In this document: positions 1 to 9,051 of the stretch, one piece after another
Numbering within the stretch: the stretch's first letter is position 1
Layout of the letters: each line of letters opens with the position of its first letter
Assembly: GCA_016212045.1 (NCBI GenBank)
Contig: JACRHO010000052.1
Location: 1 to 21,655, forward strand
Direction: 5' to 3'
From: Candidatus Omnitrophota bacterium
Lineage (GTDB): Bacteria > Omnitrophota > Gorgyraeia > Gygaellales > Profunditerraquicolaceae
DNA: 21,655 bases
Position numbers and translations under genes: made by a program
Notes under the pieces: generated by a model
Told to the model about the DNA's origin: nothing
The model's database searches: none
What the model saw: only the letters and a program-made list of their open reading frames with translations

Positions 1-1095
1 CCATATCCTACAATCTCCCCAGAGAGTTTTATTGATCACGGCGAAGCTGTGATTAGGGGCGAGGGCGAAGATGCATTCTGCCAGCTGGTTAATAATTTTA
101 GTAATAAGGATTTTTCCGGGATAGACGGCCTATGTTGGAAGAAAGATAATGAGATTATCCGTAACAATCAGCGAAAGAATTATCTTGCGCTTGACCAGAT
201 ACCTTTTCCTGCCTGGGATTTATTACCGATGGATAAATATATTTATCATTGGTATTATCTAGATTCTGTCGATACCGGCTGTAGAGGGACGACTATGATT
301 GCCTCCCGCGGATGCCCTTTTTCCTGTAGTTATTGCCAGCCGACGCTAAGAGAGATTTTTGGTAAAGAGGTGCGTTTGCGTTCGCCGGTGAATGTGGTAG
401 AAGAGATAAAGGAGCTAAAATCACGCTATGGGATTAATGGCGTATTCTTCCATGATGATACCATGACTATGAACCACAAGTGGCTGGGAGATTTCTGCCG
501 GCTGATGTCATCTCATAAAGGAGGAGTCCTTTGGTCTTGTAACAGCCGGGTTGATACTGTAAACGAAGATATATTGAAAATGATGTATGATGCAGGCTTG
601 CGTAATATCCATTTTGGCATAGAAGCCGGCTCCCAGAGGATACTCAATCAGGTTTACAATAAAAAGATTAGGCTCGATCAGGCAAAGGATATTATTGATA
701 TAGCAGACAGGATAGGCATAAGCACGATGGGATTTTTTATGCTCGGCGCTCCTTCGGAGACAGAAGAAGAGATTCGTTCTACTATGCGCCTTGCGCGTAA
801 CCTGCGGCTTGACGAAGCTTCATTCTCATTGGTTACGCCTCTTGCCGGCACAGACCTCTTCAACTCTGTAATCAAAGACGCAAGATACACTATAAAAAAC
901 GATTCTTCAGCACTTAACTATTACTCGCATTATGCCATAGAAGGCGGAATAGAAGAGTCCAGAATAAAATTTTTGCAGCTGAAAGCACTGATCTTGTTTT
1001 ACACGCATCCCCGGCGCTTGGGTTACATCTTAAGGCATGCCTTAAGCATTAAAGGAATGAGTAAACTTCTGAATAAGATAAGGAGATTTTTTTAA
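1..1095 (+). CDS. B12-binding radical SAM protein, 5'-truncated by window edge
   Basis: The reading frame is open back to base 1, so the GTG at 49 is not the real start. The codons before it encode the end of a cobalamin-binding domain (HP-T-like and a VIRGEGED loop, typical of this superfamily). The radical-SAM core follows, with SRGCPFSCSYC supplying the CxxxCxxC 4Fe-4S cysteines (codons at 313, 325 and 334). Further landmarks are an HDD loop near 453 and IHFGIEAGS near 610. The tail from about 990 is basic and hydrophobic. Family knowledge: such proteins reductively cleave S-adenosylmethionine, often to methylate unactivated carbon or phosphorus (HpnP, Fom3, P-methylase) or to cyclise (BchE). 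The substrate here is unknown. The stop codon shares one base (TAATG) with the next gene, a second member of the family, which suggests translational coupling. Confidence 0.93.
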   Translation, partial: PYPTISPESFIDHGEAVIRGEGEDAFCQLVNNFSNKDFSGIDGLCWKKDNEIIRNNQRKNYLALDQIPFPAWDLLPMDKYIYHWYYLDSVDTGCRGTTMIASRGCPFSCSYCQPTLREIFGKEVRLRSPVNVVEEIKELKSRYGINGVFFHDDTMTMNHKWLGDFCRLMSSHKGGVLWSCNSRVDTVNEDILKMMYDAGLRNIHFGIEAGSQRILNQVYNKKIRLDQAKDIIDIADRIGISTMGFFMLGAPSETEEEIRSTMRLARNLRLDEASFSLVTPLAGTDLFNSVIKDARYTIKNDSSALNYYSHYAIEGGIEESRIKFLQLKALILFYTHPRRLGYILRHALSIKGMSKLLNKIRRFF

Positions 1096-2540
1096 TGCGC
1101 ATAAGTTTTGTGAATTCACTTCTCGGCGGTGATTTTAGTGCGTTAGATATAGCCATAACCTCATTAGCCACCTATATCAACGAAAGGACCGAGCATAAAG
1201 CTAGTATAATCGACTTGGCTTTTCACAGGCGCCACTGGAAAAAAACTCTGGAGGCAGGGATAAGAAAGTATAGGCCTGAAGTTATTGGCATCTCTTCCAA
1301 TACCATGTATATGAAGTATGTCAAGACCATTATGCAAGAAATAAAGGATGAATATCGGCTTCCTGTCATTCTGGGAGGGCATCATGCCTCTATTTATCCC
1401 GAAAAGACCTTAGGCCTGGAAGGCTGTAGCGCCGTTTGCATAGGCGATGGCGAGGAGTCATTAGCGCAGATATTAGAGCGGATGGGTAAAGGGGAGAGCC
1501 TGGAGGGGATACCCGGAGTTTGGTTTAAGGCTAATGGCAGAATTATCAGGGGTGAGGGTGGCTACTTTAGGCAGAATCTGGATGATTTGCCTGCCTGTGA
1601 TTGGGACCTCTGGGAAGACCTGGATAAATATTTTTATTATCTGGGCATGATTTATCTGATCGGCAGCCGCGGCTGTCCCTATAAATGCACTTATTGTGAT
1701 GCCCACGGAATAGCCAAGGCCGTAGGAGGTAAATACTTCAGGCTGAAAGACCCTAAGCTCTATGCGCAAGAATTGGCTTTAAATTGGCGTAAATATAAGA
1801 ATAGACATTTAAGATTAGCCCAACTCTTTGACCCTGTATTTACTATGGATGATTCCTGGGTAGATGAATTTTGCCAGGCCTACTGCGCAGAAGGCATCCA
1901 TAAGGAATTCCGTTACAGTGTCTTCTCACGCATAGACCATCTTAATGAAGAGAAACTTAGAATGTTGGGTAGTTCCGGATGCGCCCTGCTTAGGGTAGGA
2001 ATAGAAGCTGGTGATCCGTATATCCGAAACGAGATCTATGGTAAAAATATCGGTAATGAACAGATAAAAGAGATATTCAGGATGGCTAAGTCATACGGAA
2101 TCGGTTTTACCGCTTTCTATATACTTGGCGGTCCGGCTGAGACAAGGGCTACCTGTAATGCTACTATAAAGCTTGCGGTTGAACTTGATGCCGAACGCTC
2201 GGCCTTCTTTATCTTCAAACCATTTACTGAAGAAGCAGCCAAGCAGCTTATTCAATACGGGGGTTGGATAGATACTGCGCTTTGGAATAAGGCCGATAAC
2301 ATTACCTTTGATGCGGTGGTTTATACTAAAGAACTTAAGCCCAGGGAGGTAAATTTTCTACAGAAAAAGGCTTATTTCCTTACTTTTGGCCGGCGCCTGC
2401 TGAGGATGATACATAGACAAAATCTTAAGTATTTTACCCGGCTATTTATTTATATGTTCAGAGGTCTTTGGGATGGATTGAGCTACTCCTATCTTATGGT
2501 GTATTACCATATTTACGGATACGATAATGTGGATAAATAA
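1095..2540 (+). CDS. B12-binding radical SAM protein
   Basis: A full-length 481-residue member of the cobalamin-dependent radical-SAM superfamily. Residues 1-150 form a Rossmann-like B12-binding domain with ILGGHHAS (92-99) and GDGEES (117-122). The canonical axial-histidine motif DxHxxG of methionine synthase is not present. The radical-SAM barrel starts near 185 with SRGCPYKCTYC, cysteines C194, C198 and C201, and includes LLRVGIEAGD. The last 50 residues are basic and aromatic and end in a hydrophobic stretch. The ATG overlaps the TAA of the previous gene by one base. The end overlaps the following membrane-protein gene by 14 bases if that gene starts at 2527. Methyl transfer to an unactivated carbon is plausible from the family, but the substrate is not known. 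Confidence 0.93.
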   Translation: MRISFVNSLLGGDFSALDIAITSLATYINERTEHKASIIDLAFHRRHWKKTLEAGIRKYRPEVIGISSNTMYMKYVKTIMQEIKDEYRLPVILGGHHASIYPEKTLGLEGCSAVCIGDGEESLAQILERMGKGESLEGIPGVWFKANGRIIRGEGGYFRQNLDDLPACDWDLWEDLDKYFYYLGMIYLIGSRGCPYKCTYCDAHGIAKAVGGKYFRLKDPKLYAQELALNWRKYKNRHLRLAQLFDPVFTMDDSWVDEFCQAYCAEGIHKEFRYSVFSRIDHLNEEKLRMLGSSGCALLRVGIEAGDPYIRNEIYGKNIGNEQIKEIFRMAKSYGIGFTAFYILGGPAETRATCNATIKLAVELDAERSAFFIFKPFTEEAAKQLIQYGGWIDTALWNKADNITFDAVVYTKELKPREVNFLQKKAYFLTFGRRLLRMIHRQNLKYFTRLFIYMFRGLWDGLSYSYLMVYYHIYGYDNVDK

Positions 2541-4419
2541 TTTAGCCGATACCGATAATGTATCTTTGGGTAAAAATGTGATGCGAGTATTATCTATCAG
2601 CGGATTATTTGGTTTCTGCTTAGGGATATTTGTCTTCCCAACCTGGCAGTATGCCATAGAGCCGGCGCAGATTATCACCGGTATGGTTAAATATACGCCT
2701 GACAATACCTTTTATATATTTAATCTTAAATCCTGGACCATTATCAATCAGATAACCGCAGTATTACTGAAATTAGGTCTTTCAGAGAGATTAATTTCTT
2801 TTTTATTTAGCGGGATTATCGGGATGATTGCTTATCAGGCCTTGGCATTGATTGTTTTATCTATCAGCCTAAGCCCATTGCTTTCTATAATAGCGCCATT
2901 TTTTATTCACGTCACCGGGCTTTATATGGGAGGCGTTACCTATGCCATAGCGCTGATGGGTTATCCACATACTCAGATGGTTGCGCTTCCATATATTCTT
3001 ATGGTAGCGGCCCTGATTGCTTTAAAGCAGTATAAATTAGGAGGGTTGTTGTTGGGTATGTCTATAGCGGTTCATCCTTCCCTGGGTTTATGGTTTACTA
3101 TTACAGTACTGTTATATTTTATTTTAGATTTAGGGCTGTTACGGGATATGTTTAGGCAGGCAGCCAGGTTCATTATTGCCGGATACTCAATAACTTTTAT
3201 TAGTTTTGTTATATATTTAGTTTATCTGCATTCCGCGCATATATCTATAAATGTTGATCAGAATATCGCATCTAAATATCTTTCTGCTTTTATTTCCTTC
3301 TGGGACGGCCATCGCCGGACATTCTCGCTATCCCTGCTTAAACCCGTAGCCCTTACCATGTTCATATGTATTTTATGGTCTACATTTTGGAAGCGCGACC
3401 TTCCCCGGAATGCGACCTTTCTCCTAAGATGCTGTATTATTTCGATTTTACTTGCGGCTATCTTTTCCGTAACGTATTGGTTGCCTCTAGATAAGGTCCC
3501 GCCGATATTACTGGCGATGATGCCGTCAAGATTATTTAATTTCGCCCTCCTTGCCTTTGTTCCTTTGCTTTTGGGGCTATTGTGGATATACCGGAATAAT
3601 TTTATAGCTCAGTTTATTTTTCTCACCCTTATTATTGCCAGTTACCGAGGTTGGCTTTTTTATTCCAGCATGCTCGTTTTAGCCGTAATTTTGTTATGGA
3701 TGCTTATTAGCAGAAATGAAAAAAAAGGAACCTTGGTTGGATTAGCTTTTTGGGTATCTTCTGCAGCCATAGCCTTAATTTTGAGAATAAAGCCCATGGT
3801 ATTTGCCAGTTATCTTGCGGGCATAGCGCTTTTGGCAATAGTTGCATTCCTTAAAATTAACCCCAAGAGCATACTTCAGAAGCAGGAAGTCCCCGGGTTT
3901 TTAAGAAAGGCCGCTTTAGCCATACTTTGCCTAAGTATATTGGCTGTAGGGAAAATGGCTATTTTTGAGAATAAGGATTATAGATATTCTCTTTATGATC
4001 ATAGCGATGATTTACTTTTTGCCGAAGTTGGTAAGAGGCAAGGATTACTTTTAACTGGTTCCCGGATTCAGATGACCCAGGTGCGCACGCGAAGGCCGAT
4101 ACTATTGTGGGCAGCGAATTTAGATATCTTGGCTTATCTTCCTGAATTAGGGCCAGAGATAAACCAGATTCTAAGAGAGGTTTATGGCGTAGATATCTTT
4201 CATCCTCCGCAAGAAGTTAAGTTTGCGGGAGGCCTTATGGAACAGACCGGGAAGAATTTTTGGGAAACCAGGACGATGGAATCTTGGTCTCAGATTAGAA
4301 ATAAATTCGGCGTTACCGATGTATTGACTTATGCGGATTGGAAATTACAACTTCCGGAAGTAATACATAGCAGTTCCTATGTACTCTATAATATTCCTAA
4401 ATTAAAAACAAATCGCTAA
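2527..4419 (+). CDS. polytopic membrane protein, GT-C glycosyltransferase-like
   Basis: A 630-residue integral membrane protein with at least ten hydrophobic helices across residues 22-480, then a soluble tail of about 150 residues. The layout matches GT-C type transferases that take sugars from polyprenyl phosphates on the outer face of the membrane. The first external loop carries an acidic residue (E45 in YAIEPAQ), and the fourth or fifth helix region has an HPSLG motif (H183-P184). The tail contains WSQIRNKFGVTDVL and ends in VLYNIPK, a pattern common in these large bacterial membrane proteins. I cannot assign a named family with certainty. The start is uncertain: ATG 2527 lies inside the upstream gene without a clear ribosome site, while GTG 2578 or ATG 2581, just before the first helix, is a reasonable alternative. 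Confidence 0.8.
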   Translation: MWINNLADTDNVSLGKNVMRVLSISGLFGFCLGIFVFPTWQYAIEPAQIITGMVKYTPDNTFYIFNLKSWTIINQITAVLLKLGLSERLISFLFSGIIGMIAYQALALIVLSISLSPLLSIIAPFFIHVTGLYMGGVTYAIALMGYPHTQMVALPYILMVAALIALKQYKLGGLLLGMSIAVHPSLGLWFTITVLLYFILDLGLLRDMFRQAARFIIAGYSITFISFVIYLVYLHSAHISINVDQNIASKYLSAFISFWDGHRRTFSLSLLKPVALTMFICILWSTFWKRDLPRNATFLLRCCIISILLAAIFSVTYWLPLDKVPPILLAMMPSRLFNFALLAFVPLLLGLLWIYRNNFIAQFIFLTLIIASYRGWLFYSSMLVLAVILLWMLISRNEKKGTLVGLAFWVSSAAIALILRIKPMVFASYLAGIALLAIVAFLKINPKSILQKQEVPGFLRKAALAILCLSILAVGKMAIFENKDYRYSLYDHSDDLLFAEVGKRQGLLLTGSRIQMTQVRTRRPILLWAANLDILAYLPELGPEINQILREVYGVDIFHPPQEVKFAGGLMEQTGKNFWETRTMESWSQIRNKFGVTDVLTYADWKLQLPEVIHSSSYVLYNIPKLKTNR

Positions 4420-4439
4420 AAGGGAGACTACTATATACA

Positions 4440-5891
4440 ATGTCTGACGTAGTTCTAGTCTATCCTCGGTCCGATAGTATTGAACCGGCAATGAATCACT
4501 TTTATTTGCCTCTGGCATTATTAAATTGTTCGGTATATGTCAGCCAAGATTTTTCAGTTAAGATTATTGACCAGAGGACAGACCGGAATTGGAAAAACAC
4601 TCTTATTTCGGAATTAAATACTAGACCCCTGTGTGTAGGGATTACTTCCTTAACCGGAGATCAGATTGCCTATGCCCTGGAAGCAACCAGATTAGTAAAG
4701 ATACATTCGGATATACCGGTTATCTGGGGCGGAGTGCATGCAACTATCCTGCCTGAACAGACGCTCATGAATCCGCAGATCAATTTTGTTCTGGAAGGCG
4801 AAGGGGAACTGTCGTTTTATGAATTCGTGAAGGCACTTGCTAAAGGTAAACCCTTTAAAGATATTCCGGGATTATGGTATAAGGAAAACGGCAGTATTAA
4901 AAATAACCCTTGCGGGGATTACATTGATATCAACAGCTTACCCGATCCGCCGTATCACTTGGTAGATATTGAAAATTATATACTGAGATTCGGTAAATAT
5001 AAAATGTTTCCTGTTGAAACCGCCAGGGGCTGCCCTTATCGGTGTACTTTTTGTTTTGTCCAGAAGAGCCGGAGTCAAAGAAAATGGCGTGCCCTTACTC
5101 CGGAAAACATCATCAGCAGAATAAAGCGGGTGAAAAGCCAGTTTGGGGTTAGAGGCATAGAATTCTTAGATTTAGAGTCCTTCATTGACCAGCAAAGGAT
5201 AAAGAAACTGTGTGAGCTAATAATAAGAGAGGATCTGAACATCTTCTGGAATGCCTGCGCACGGATAAACGATATTCTAAAAATGAATACAGATGAGATC
5301 AGGTTGCTGGAAAAAAGCGGCTTAAAGAGGCTCGCCCTGGGCATCGAAAGCGGCTCTAATAGAATTCTTAATATGATTAAAAAAGACATTACCGTCGATC
5401 AGGTAATGGTGGTTTCCGATATACTTGCCAAAACAAAAATACCCGCCGTATATTCCTTCATGGCCGGATTTCCCACGGAGACAGAAACAGATTTAAAAAT
5501 GACTACAGATTTAGTTATGGAACTATTAAAATGTGATGCTAAGGCAAAGGTTTCGATACTACATTGTTTTAGGCCTTTACCGGGAACCAAGTTATACGAA
5601 CTTTGTATTAATCTGGGCCTTAAGGTACCGAGTAATATAGAAGAATGGAGTAGGTACAATATGGAAAAAATAGATTTTCCCTGGCTTTCAGATAAGATGC
5701 AAAAAAAGATATTCACCTTAAACTTTTTATCATTATTTATTGATAGGAAGTTTGAGGAGGTTGATAATATTATGGTGCATTTTTTTGCCAGAATTTATAA
5801 ATTTATTGCACGGCATCGATTTGCACAGCATGATTTTAGATTATTTTTTGAGCCGTATCTTAAGGATATTTTTATTAAGCTCAAACAATAA
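4440..5891 (+). CDS. B12-binding radical SAM protein
   Basis: A 483-residue cobalamin-type radical-SAM protein. The B12-binding domain (about 1-150) has VIWGGVHAT (94-102) and LEGEGE (118-123); the region after VKIIDQRT lacks a DxHxxG histidine. The radical-SAM core begins near 190 with TARGCPYRCTFC (C198, C202, C205), followed by LALGIESGS in the middle of the barrel and PLPGTKLYE near its end. The C-terminal 70 residues (FFARIYKFIARHRFAQ) are basic and aromatic. The gene follows the previous stop by 20 bases, with AGGGAG at 4421-4426, 13 bases before the ATG, a rather long spacing. Its neighbours on both sides are GT-C-like membrane proteins. The reaction is unassigned; C-methylation is a family-based guess. 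Confidence 0.92.
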   Translation: MSDVVLVYPRSDSIEPAMNHFYLPLALLNCSVYVSQDFSVKIIDQRTDRNWKNTLISELNTRPLCVGITSLTGDQIAYALEATRLVKIHSDIPVIWGGVHATILPEQTLMNPQINFVLEGEGELSFYEFVKALAKGKPFKDIPGLWYKENGSIKNNPCGDYIDINSLPDPPYHLVDIENYILRFGKYKMFPVETARGCPYRCTFCFVQKSRSQRKWRALTPENIISRIKRVKSQFGVRGIEFLDLESFIDQQRIKKLCELIIREDLNIFWNACARINDILKMNTDEIRLLEKSGLKRLALGIESGSNRILNMIKKDITVDQVMVVSDILAKTKIPAVYSFMAGFPTETETDLKMTTDLVMELLKCDAKAKVSILHCFRPLPGTKLYELCINLGLKVPSNIEEWSRYNMEKIDFPWLSDKMQKKIFTLNFLSLFIDRKFEEVDNIMVHFFARIYKFIARHRFAQHDFRLFFEPYLKDIFIKLKQ

Positions 5892-5902
5892 TAAGCAATA
5901 AA

Positions 5903-7921
5903 ATGAAAATAACCCTATCCAACATATTCATAAAAAATAAGATTACTATATCTTTACTTACACTGATGGCAATTGGTTTTGTTTTTAGAATCCATAAGCT
6001 CGGATATTATTCTCTATTCGCAAGCGATGATGCGCTTACTGCCTTGGCAATTAAAAATATTGTTTATAAGGGATATTCCGCTTTCCCTTCGGGTTTACTT
6101 TATCCCAAAGAGTTATTTTTTTCTTATCCTACTGCCTGGATATGTAAAATTTTTGGAATAAATGAATTTACTTTGAGGATTTTCAACTTACCTTTTAGCA
6201 TAGCCTTGATACCGTTAATCTATATACTGGGGAAAGAATTATACGGCAAAGGCGTAGGCCTATTAAGCGCTGGTATTATTACCTTTGCCACCTGGCAGTT
6301 AGAGTTTACCCGGTATGTGAGAAGTTATATCCTTGTACAATTTCTATTCATTTTGAGCGTGTATCTTTTTTTTAGGGTGTTTATTAAAGAAGAAAAAATA
6401 AGCAAGCTTCTAGTTTTTAGCATATTCACGTTGGCTATATTCACCAGTTTTTTAGGGTCAATGTTGCTGATGACTTTTTTGAGTCTGTGGTTAATTAAAG
6501 GTAAGAGGGCGTTTAAGCCCATAACGATAGTATTTTTCACCTCTTATATATTGGTTATTATCGGATGGTTACAGATATATGGCTCTATGATAGACCCATT
6601 TGTCATGAATTATTCCGGTAATACCTATACTTTATCAGCCATTCTTCAGAAGATAACTTTACCGCAATTTGTAATGTTAGCGCATCTTACCAAGCATTAC
6701 CCTGTTTTTTGGTATTCCCTATTATTTGTCTTTTTCTTTATTTTTCTATATTTTGCTCGGCAGCTTACGTTTAAGAAACAGAGAGGCTATTACCTGACTA
6801 TTCTGGCTCTTTCATTATTTTGTTTACCGGAATTAGCGGCATTAGTAATTTATGGATACACTATCTTGAATAGAAACAATACAGATCTTCTTAAGAGAAG
6901 GACCATAATTACAAGTTTGTCTATTTTAAGCATAGGTATAATTTTCTGGTTTTTTTATGGTTTATTTTTCTGGGGAAAGCCAGTGATAGATATCATAAAA
7001 CAGATAAATATCTTTAAATTTCCTCCCCTGGTATATTATTTCTATTTTTTCAAACAATTTCCGGCAATGTCTTTGATGGTAATTATAGGCTTACTTCTTT
7101 TATATTTAAAGGGATTAAAAGAAAAAGGGGGAGAGGCGGCTATATTTTTGAGCTCTTTATTCATCGGTTCCATCATTTTCATGCCCTTTCCTATAAACCA
7201 TTCTCTCCCGCGCTATAATTTCCCTATTTATCCGCTCTTTATATTAATCTATGTTTTCTCAGTAATAGAGATAGCTCGGCGTTTAGCGGGACTTATTAAA
7301 TTTAAGAAATTAGCGAAAAATTTGGCCACTATTTCTTCGGCGGCCATATTACTTCTGTCTACACTTGAACACGCCACGCCACAAGAAGCCTGGCGACTAA
7401 CTAACCTACATTATGGACAACCGGTAATTCACCCCTATTTAGCCACATCTCCTTACTTAACGCATTATTTTGACTATAAAAGCGCAGCTAATTTTGTGAA
7501 AGTCAACTTAAAGGAGGGCGATTTAGTGCTTACTACTTTTGAAAGGTTGGTGCCCTATTTTTATATCGGGCAGGTAGACTATAACATTTATTTTTACGAA
7601 GATAAGGCAATGGCTTTTGGCGATTTCTCAGAGAAGGCAGGCCCGGGAAGTGACCCTTACCTTGAAAGTGGAGGGATATGTAGTTTAGCCAGATTAAAGG
7701 AATTTATCAAAGATAATCTTAGGCAAAATAGGAGAATATGGTTGATTACCCCTAATTATACCCGGCTTAAAGATACAAATGAGAAAGTTGTTAAAGAACG
7801 ATTAGATTTATATCAAGATTTTTTTGTCTTTTTAAACTATAATCCCCAGGCTTTGGCCTACGTTGCCCAGGATAACTTAACCGAGGTATATGAATTTAAC
7901 ACAACTAATTTTGCGCGATGA
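5903..7921 (+). CDS. GT39/PMT-type membrane glycosyltransferase
   Basis: A 672-residue GT-C membrane protein of the PMT/ArnT-like group. After the first helix comes the acidic external-loop motif FASDDALTALAI (D42-D43), the position where this family keeps its catalytic acid. The conserved segment ELYGKGVGLLSAGI is followed by FTRYVRSYILVQ, the usual arginine-rich loop. About ten hydrophobic helices span residues 15-490, and the C-terminal 175 residues or so look soluble and extracytoplasmic. Family knowledge: these enzymes move a sugar from polyprenyl-phosphate or polyprenyl-diphosphate carriers to lipid, glycan or protein acceptors outside the inner membrane. The gene starts 11 bases after the previous stop and overlaps the next by four bases (ATGA). 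It is visibly richer in A and T than the sugar-biosynthesis genes that follow. Confidence 0.88.
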   Translation: MKITLSNIFIKNKITISLLTLMAIGFVFRIHKLGYYSLFASDDALTALAIKNIVYKGYSAFPSGLLYPKELFFSYPTAWICKIFGINEFTLRIFNLPFSIALIPLIYILGKELYGKGVGLLSAGIITFATWQLEFTRYVRSYILVQFLFILSVYLFFRVFIKEEKISKLLVFSIFTLAIFTSFLGSMLLMTFLSLWLIKGKRAFKPITIVFFTSYILVIIGWLQIYGSMIDPFVMNYSGNTYTLSAILQKITLPQFVMLAHLTKHYPVFWYSLLFVFFFIFLYFARQLTFKKQRGYYLTILALSLFCLPELAALVIYGYTILNRNNTDLLKRRTIITSLSILSIGIIFWFFYGLFFWGKPVIDIIKQINIFKFPPLVYYFYFFKQFPAMSLMVIIGLLLLYLKGLKEKGGEAAIFLSSLFIGSIIFMPFPINHSLPRYNFPIYPLFILIYVFSVIEIARRLAGLIKFKKLAKNLATISSAAILLLSTLEHATPQEAWRLTNLHYGQPVIHPYLATSPYLTHYFDYKSAANFVKVNLKEGDLVLTTFERLVPYFYIGQVDYNIYFYEDKAMAFGDFSEKAGPGSDPYLESGGICSLARLKEFIKDNLRQNRRIWLITPNYTRLKDTNEKVVKERLDLYQDFFVFLNYNPQALAYVAQDNLTEVYEFNTTNFAR

Positions 7922-9036
7922 AAATACATCTTTCCCGACCGGATATTACAGAAAAAGAAATTAAGGCAGTACTGGGAGTCCTTAAGACTCCGAATCTAAG
8001 CTTGGGCCCCAAAATCCCTGAGTTTGAAGAGAAGTTCGCTCAATATATCGGCACAAAATACGCTGTTGTGGTAAATAGCGGCACGAGCGCCTTACATTTA
8101 TGCATAAAGGCCCTGGGTATTCGAAAAGGTGATGAGGTTATCACTACGCCATTTAGTTTTGTCGCTTCTGCAAATTGCATATTGTTTGAAAATGCCAATC
8201 CGGTCTTTGTAGATATAGACCCTTTAACATTAAATATTGATGTTAACGAAATTAGGAAAAAAATTACCAATAGAACCAAGGCAATATTGCCGGTGCATAT
8301 CTTTGGTTATCCTTGCCGGATGGATAAAGTTATGAAGCTGGCCAAAGAAAATAATCTTAGGGTTATTGAAGATGCCTGTGAGGCAATCGGCGCAGAGTTT
8401 AATAGTCGTAAACTTGGGACATTCGGGGATTGCGCAGCATTTGCTTTTTATCCTAATAAACAGATTACTACCGGCGAAGGCGGAATGATAGTGACAGATA
8501 GTGCCCGCTTAGCTAATCTTTTCAGGAGTATGCGCAATCAAGGCCGTAATCCAGAGAGCAGGTGGTTAGAACACCAGAGATTAGGTTTTAACTATCGTTT
8601 AAGCGATATCAATTGTGCCTTAGGCATTGCGCAGTTATCCAGGATAAAAGAGATCTTAAGAAAGAGGAGTGCTGTTGCCAGGGTTTACCGGATGAAATTA
8701 AAAGGGTATAAGAGTATTGAATTGCCGCCTGAAGATAATCAGTCTTTTAAAAGAAGCTGGTTTGTTTATTGTATCAGGCTTTCCAAAGATTTCGACAGAG
8801 ATGATGTAATCAAACAACTAAAGGCCAAAGGGATTGAGTGCAGTGCTTATTTTCCAACGATACATTTACAACCGTTTTACAAGAAAGAATTCGGTTATAA
8901 AAGAGGGGATTTTCCTGTAGCCGAAAGCATTTCGGCCAGGACAATCGCTTTACCATTTTATAATAACCTTAAAGAAGGCCAGATAGATTATATCTCTAAA
9001 AGTTTGTTAAAAATTTTAAAAATTTATTTAATTTAA
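7918..9036 (+). CDS. DegT/DnrJ/EryC1/StrS family PLP aminotransferase
   Basis: A 372-residue sugar aminotransferase of normal family length. Clear motifs are VVVNSGTSALH (50-60), VIEDACEAIGAE (149-160, with D152 contacting the PLP ring nitrogen) and FYPNKQITTGEGG (177-189), where K181 is the expected Schiff-base lysine. Family knowledge: these enzymes use glutamate to aminate a 4-keto or 3-keto nucleotide sugar. The adjacent NDP-sugar 4,6-dehydratase makes a 4-keto-6-deoxy sugar the likely substrate, as with PseC or perosamine synthase; the exact sugar is inference. The start overlaps the upstream glycosyltransferase stop (ATGA). The last few codons are very A/T rich. Confidence 0.95.
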   Translation: MKIHLSRPDITEKEIKAVLGVLKTPNLSLGPKIPEFEEKFAQYIGTKYAVVVNSGTSALHLCIKALGIRKGDEVITTPFSFVASANCILFENANPVFVDIDPLTLNIDVNEIRKKITNRTKAILPVHIFGYPCRMDKVMKLAKENNLRVIEDACEAIGAEFNSRKLGTFGDCAAFAFYPNKQITTGEGGMIVTDSARLANLFRSMRNQGRNPESRWLEHQRLGFNYRLSDINCALGIAQLSRIKEILRKRSAVARVYRMKLKGYKSIELPPEDNQSFKRSWFVYCIRLSKDFDRDDVIKQLKAKGIECSAYFPTIHLQPFYKKEFGYKRGDFPVAESISARTIALPFYNNLKEGQIDYISKSLLKILKIYLI

Positions 9037-9038
9037 TA

Positions 9039-9046
9039 GAGAGGGG
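9039..9046 (+). promoter_or_regulatory. strong ribosome binding site of the dehydratase gene
   Basis: GAGAGGGG lies five bases before the ATG at 9052. It is one of the best Shine-Dalgarno matches in the operon and fixes this start. It sits in a 15-base gap, so this gene is translated independently rather than only by coupling. Confidence 0.75.
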
Positions 9047-9051
9047 CGATA

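Noticed and set aside
49..51. GTG as the start of the first gene
   Set aside because: The same frame is open to base 1 and the codons before it encode the end of a B12-binding domain, so the gene begins outside the window.
3718..3726. run of eight or so A residues in the first GT-C-like gene as a possible slippage site
   Set aside because: The frame is continuous through it and no overlapping frame carries a domain, so programmed frameshifting is not supported.
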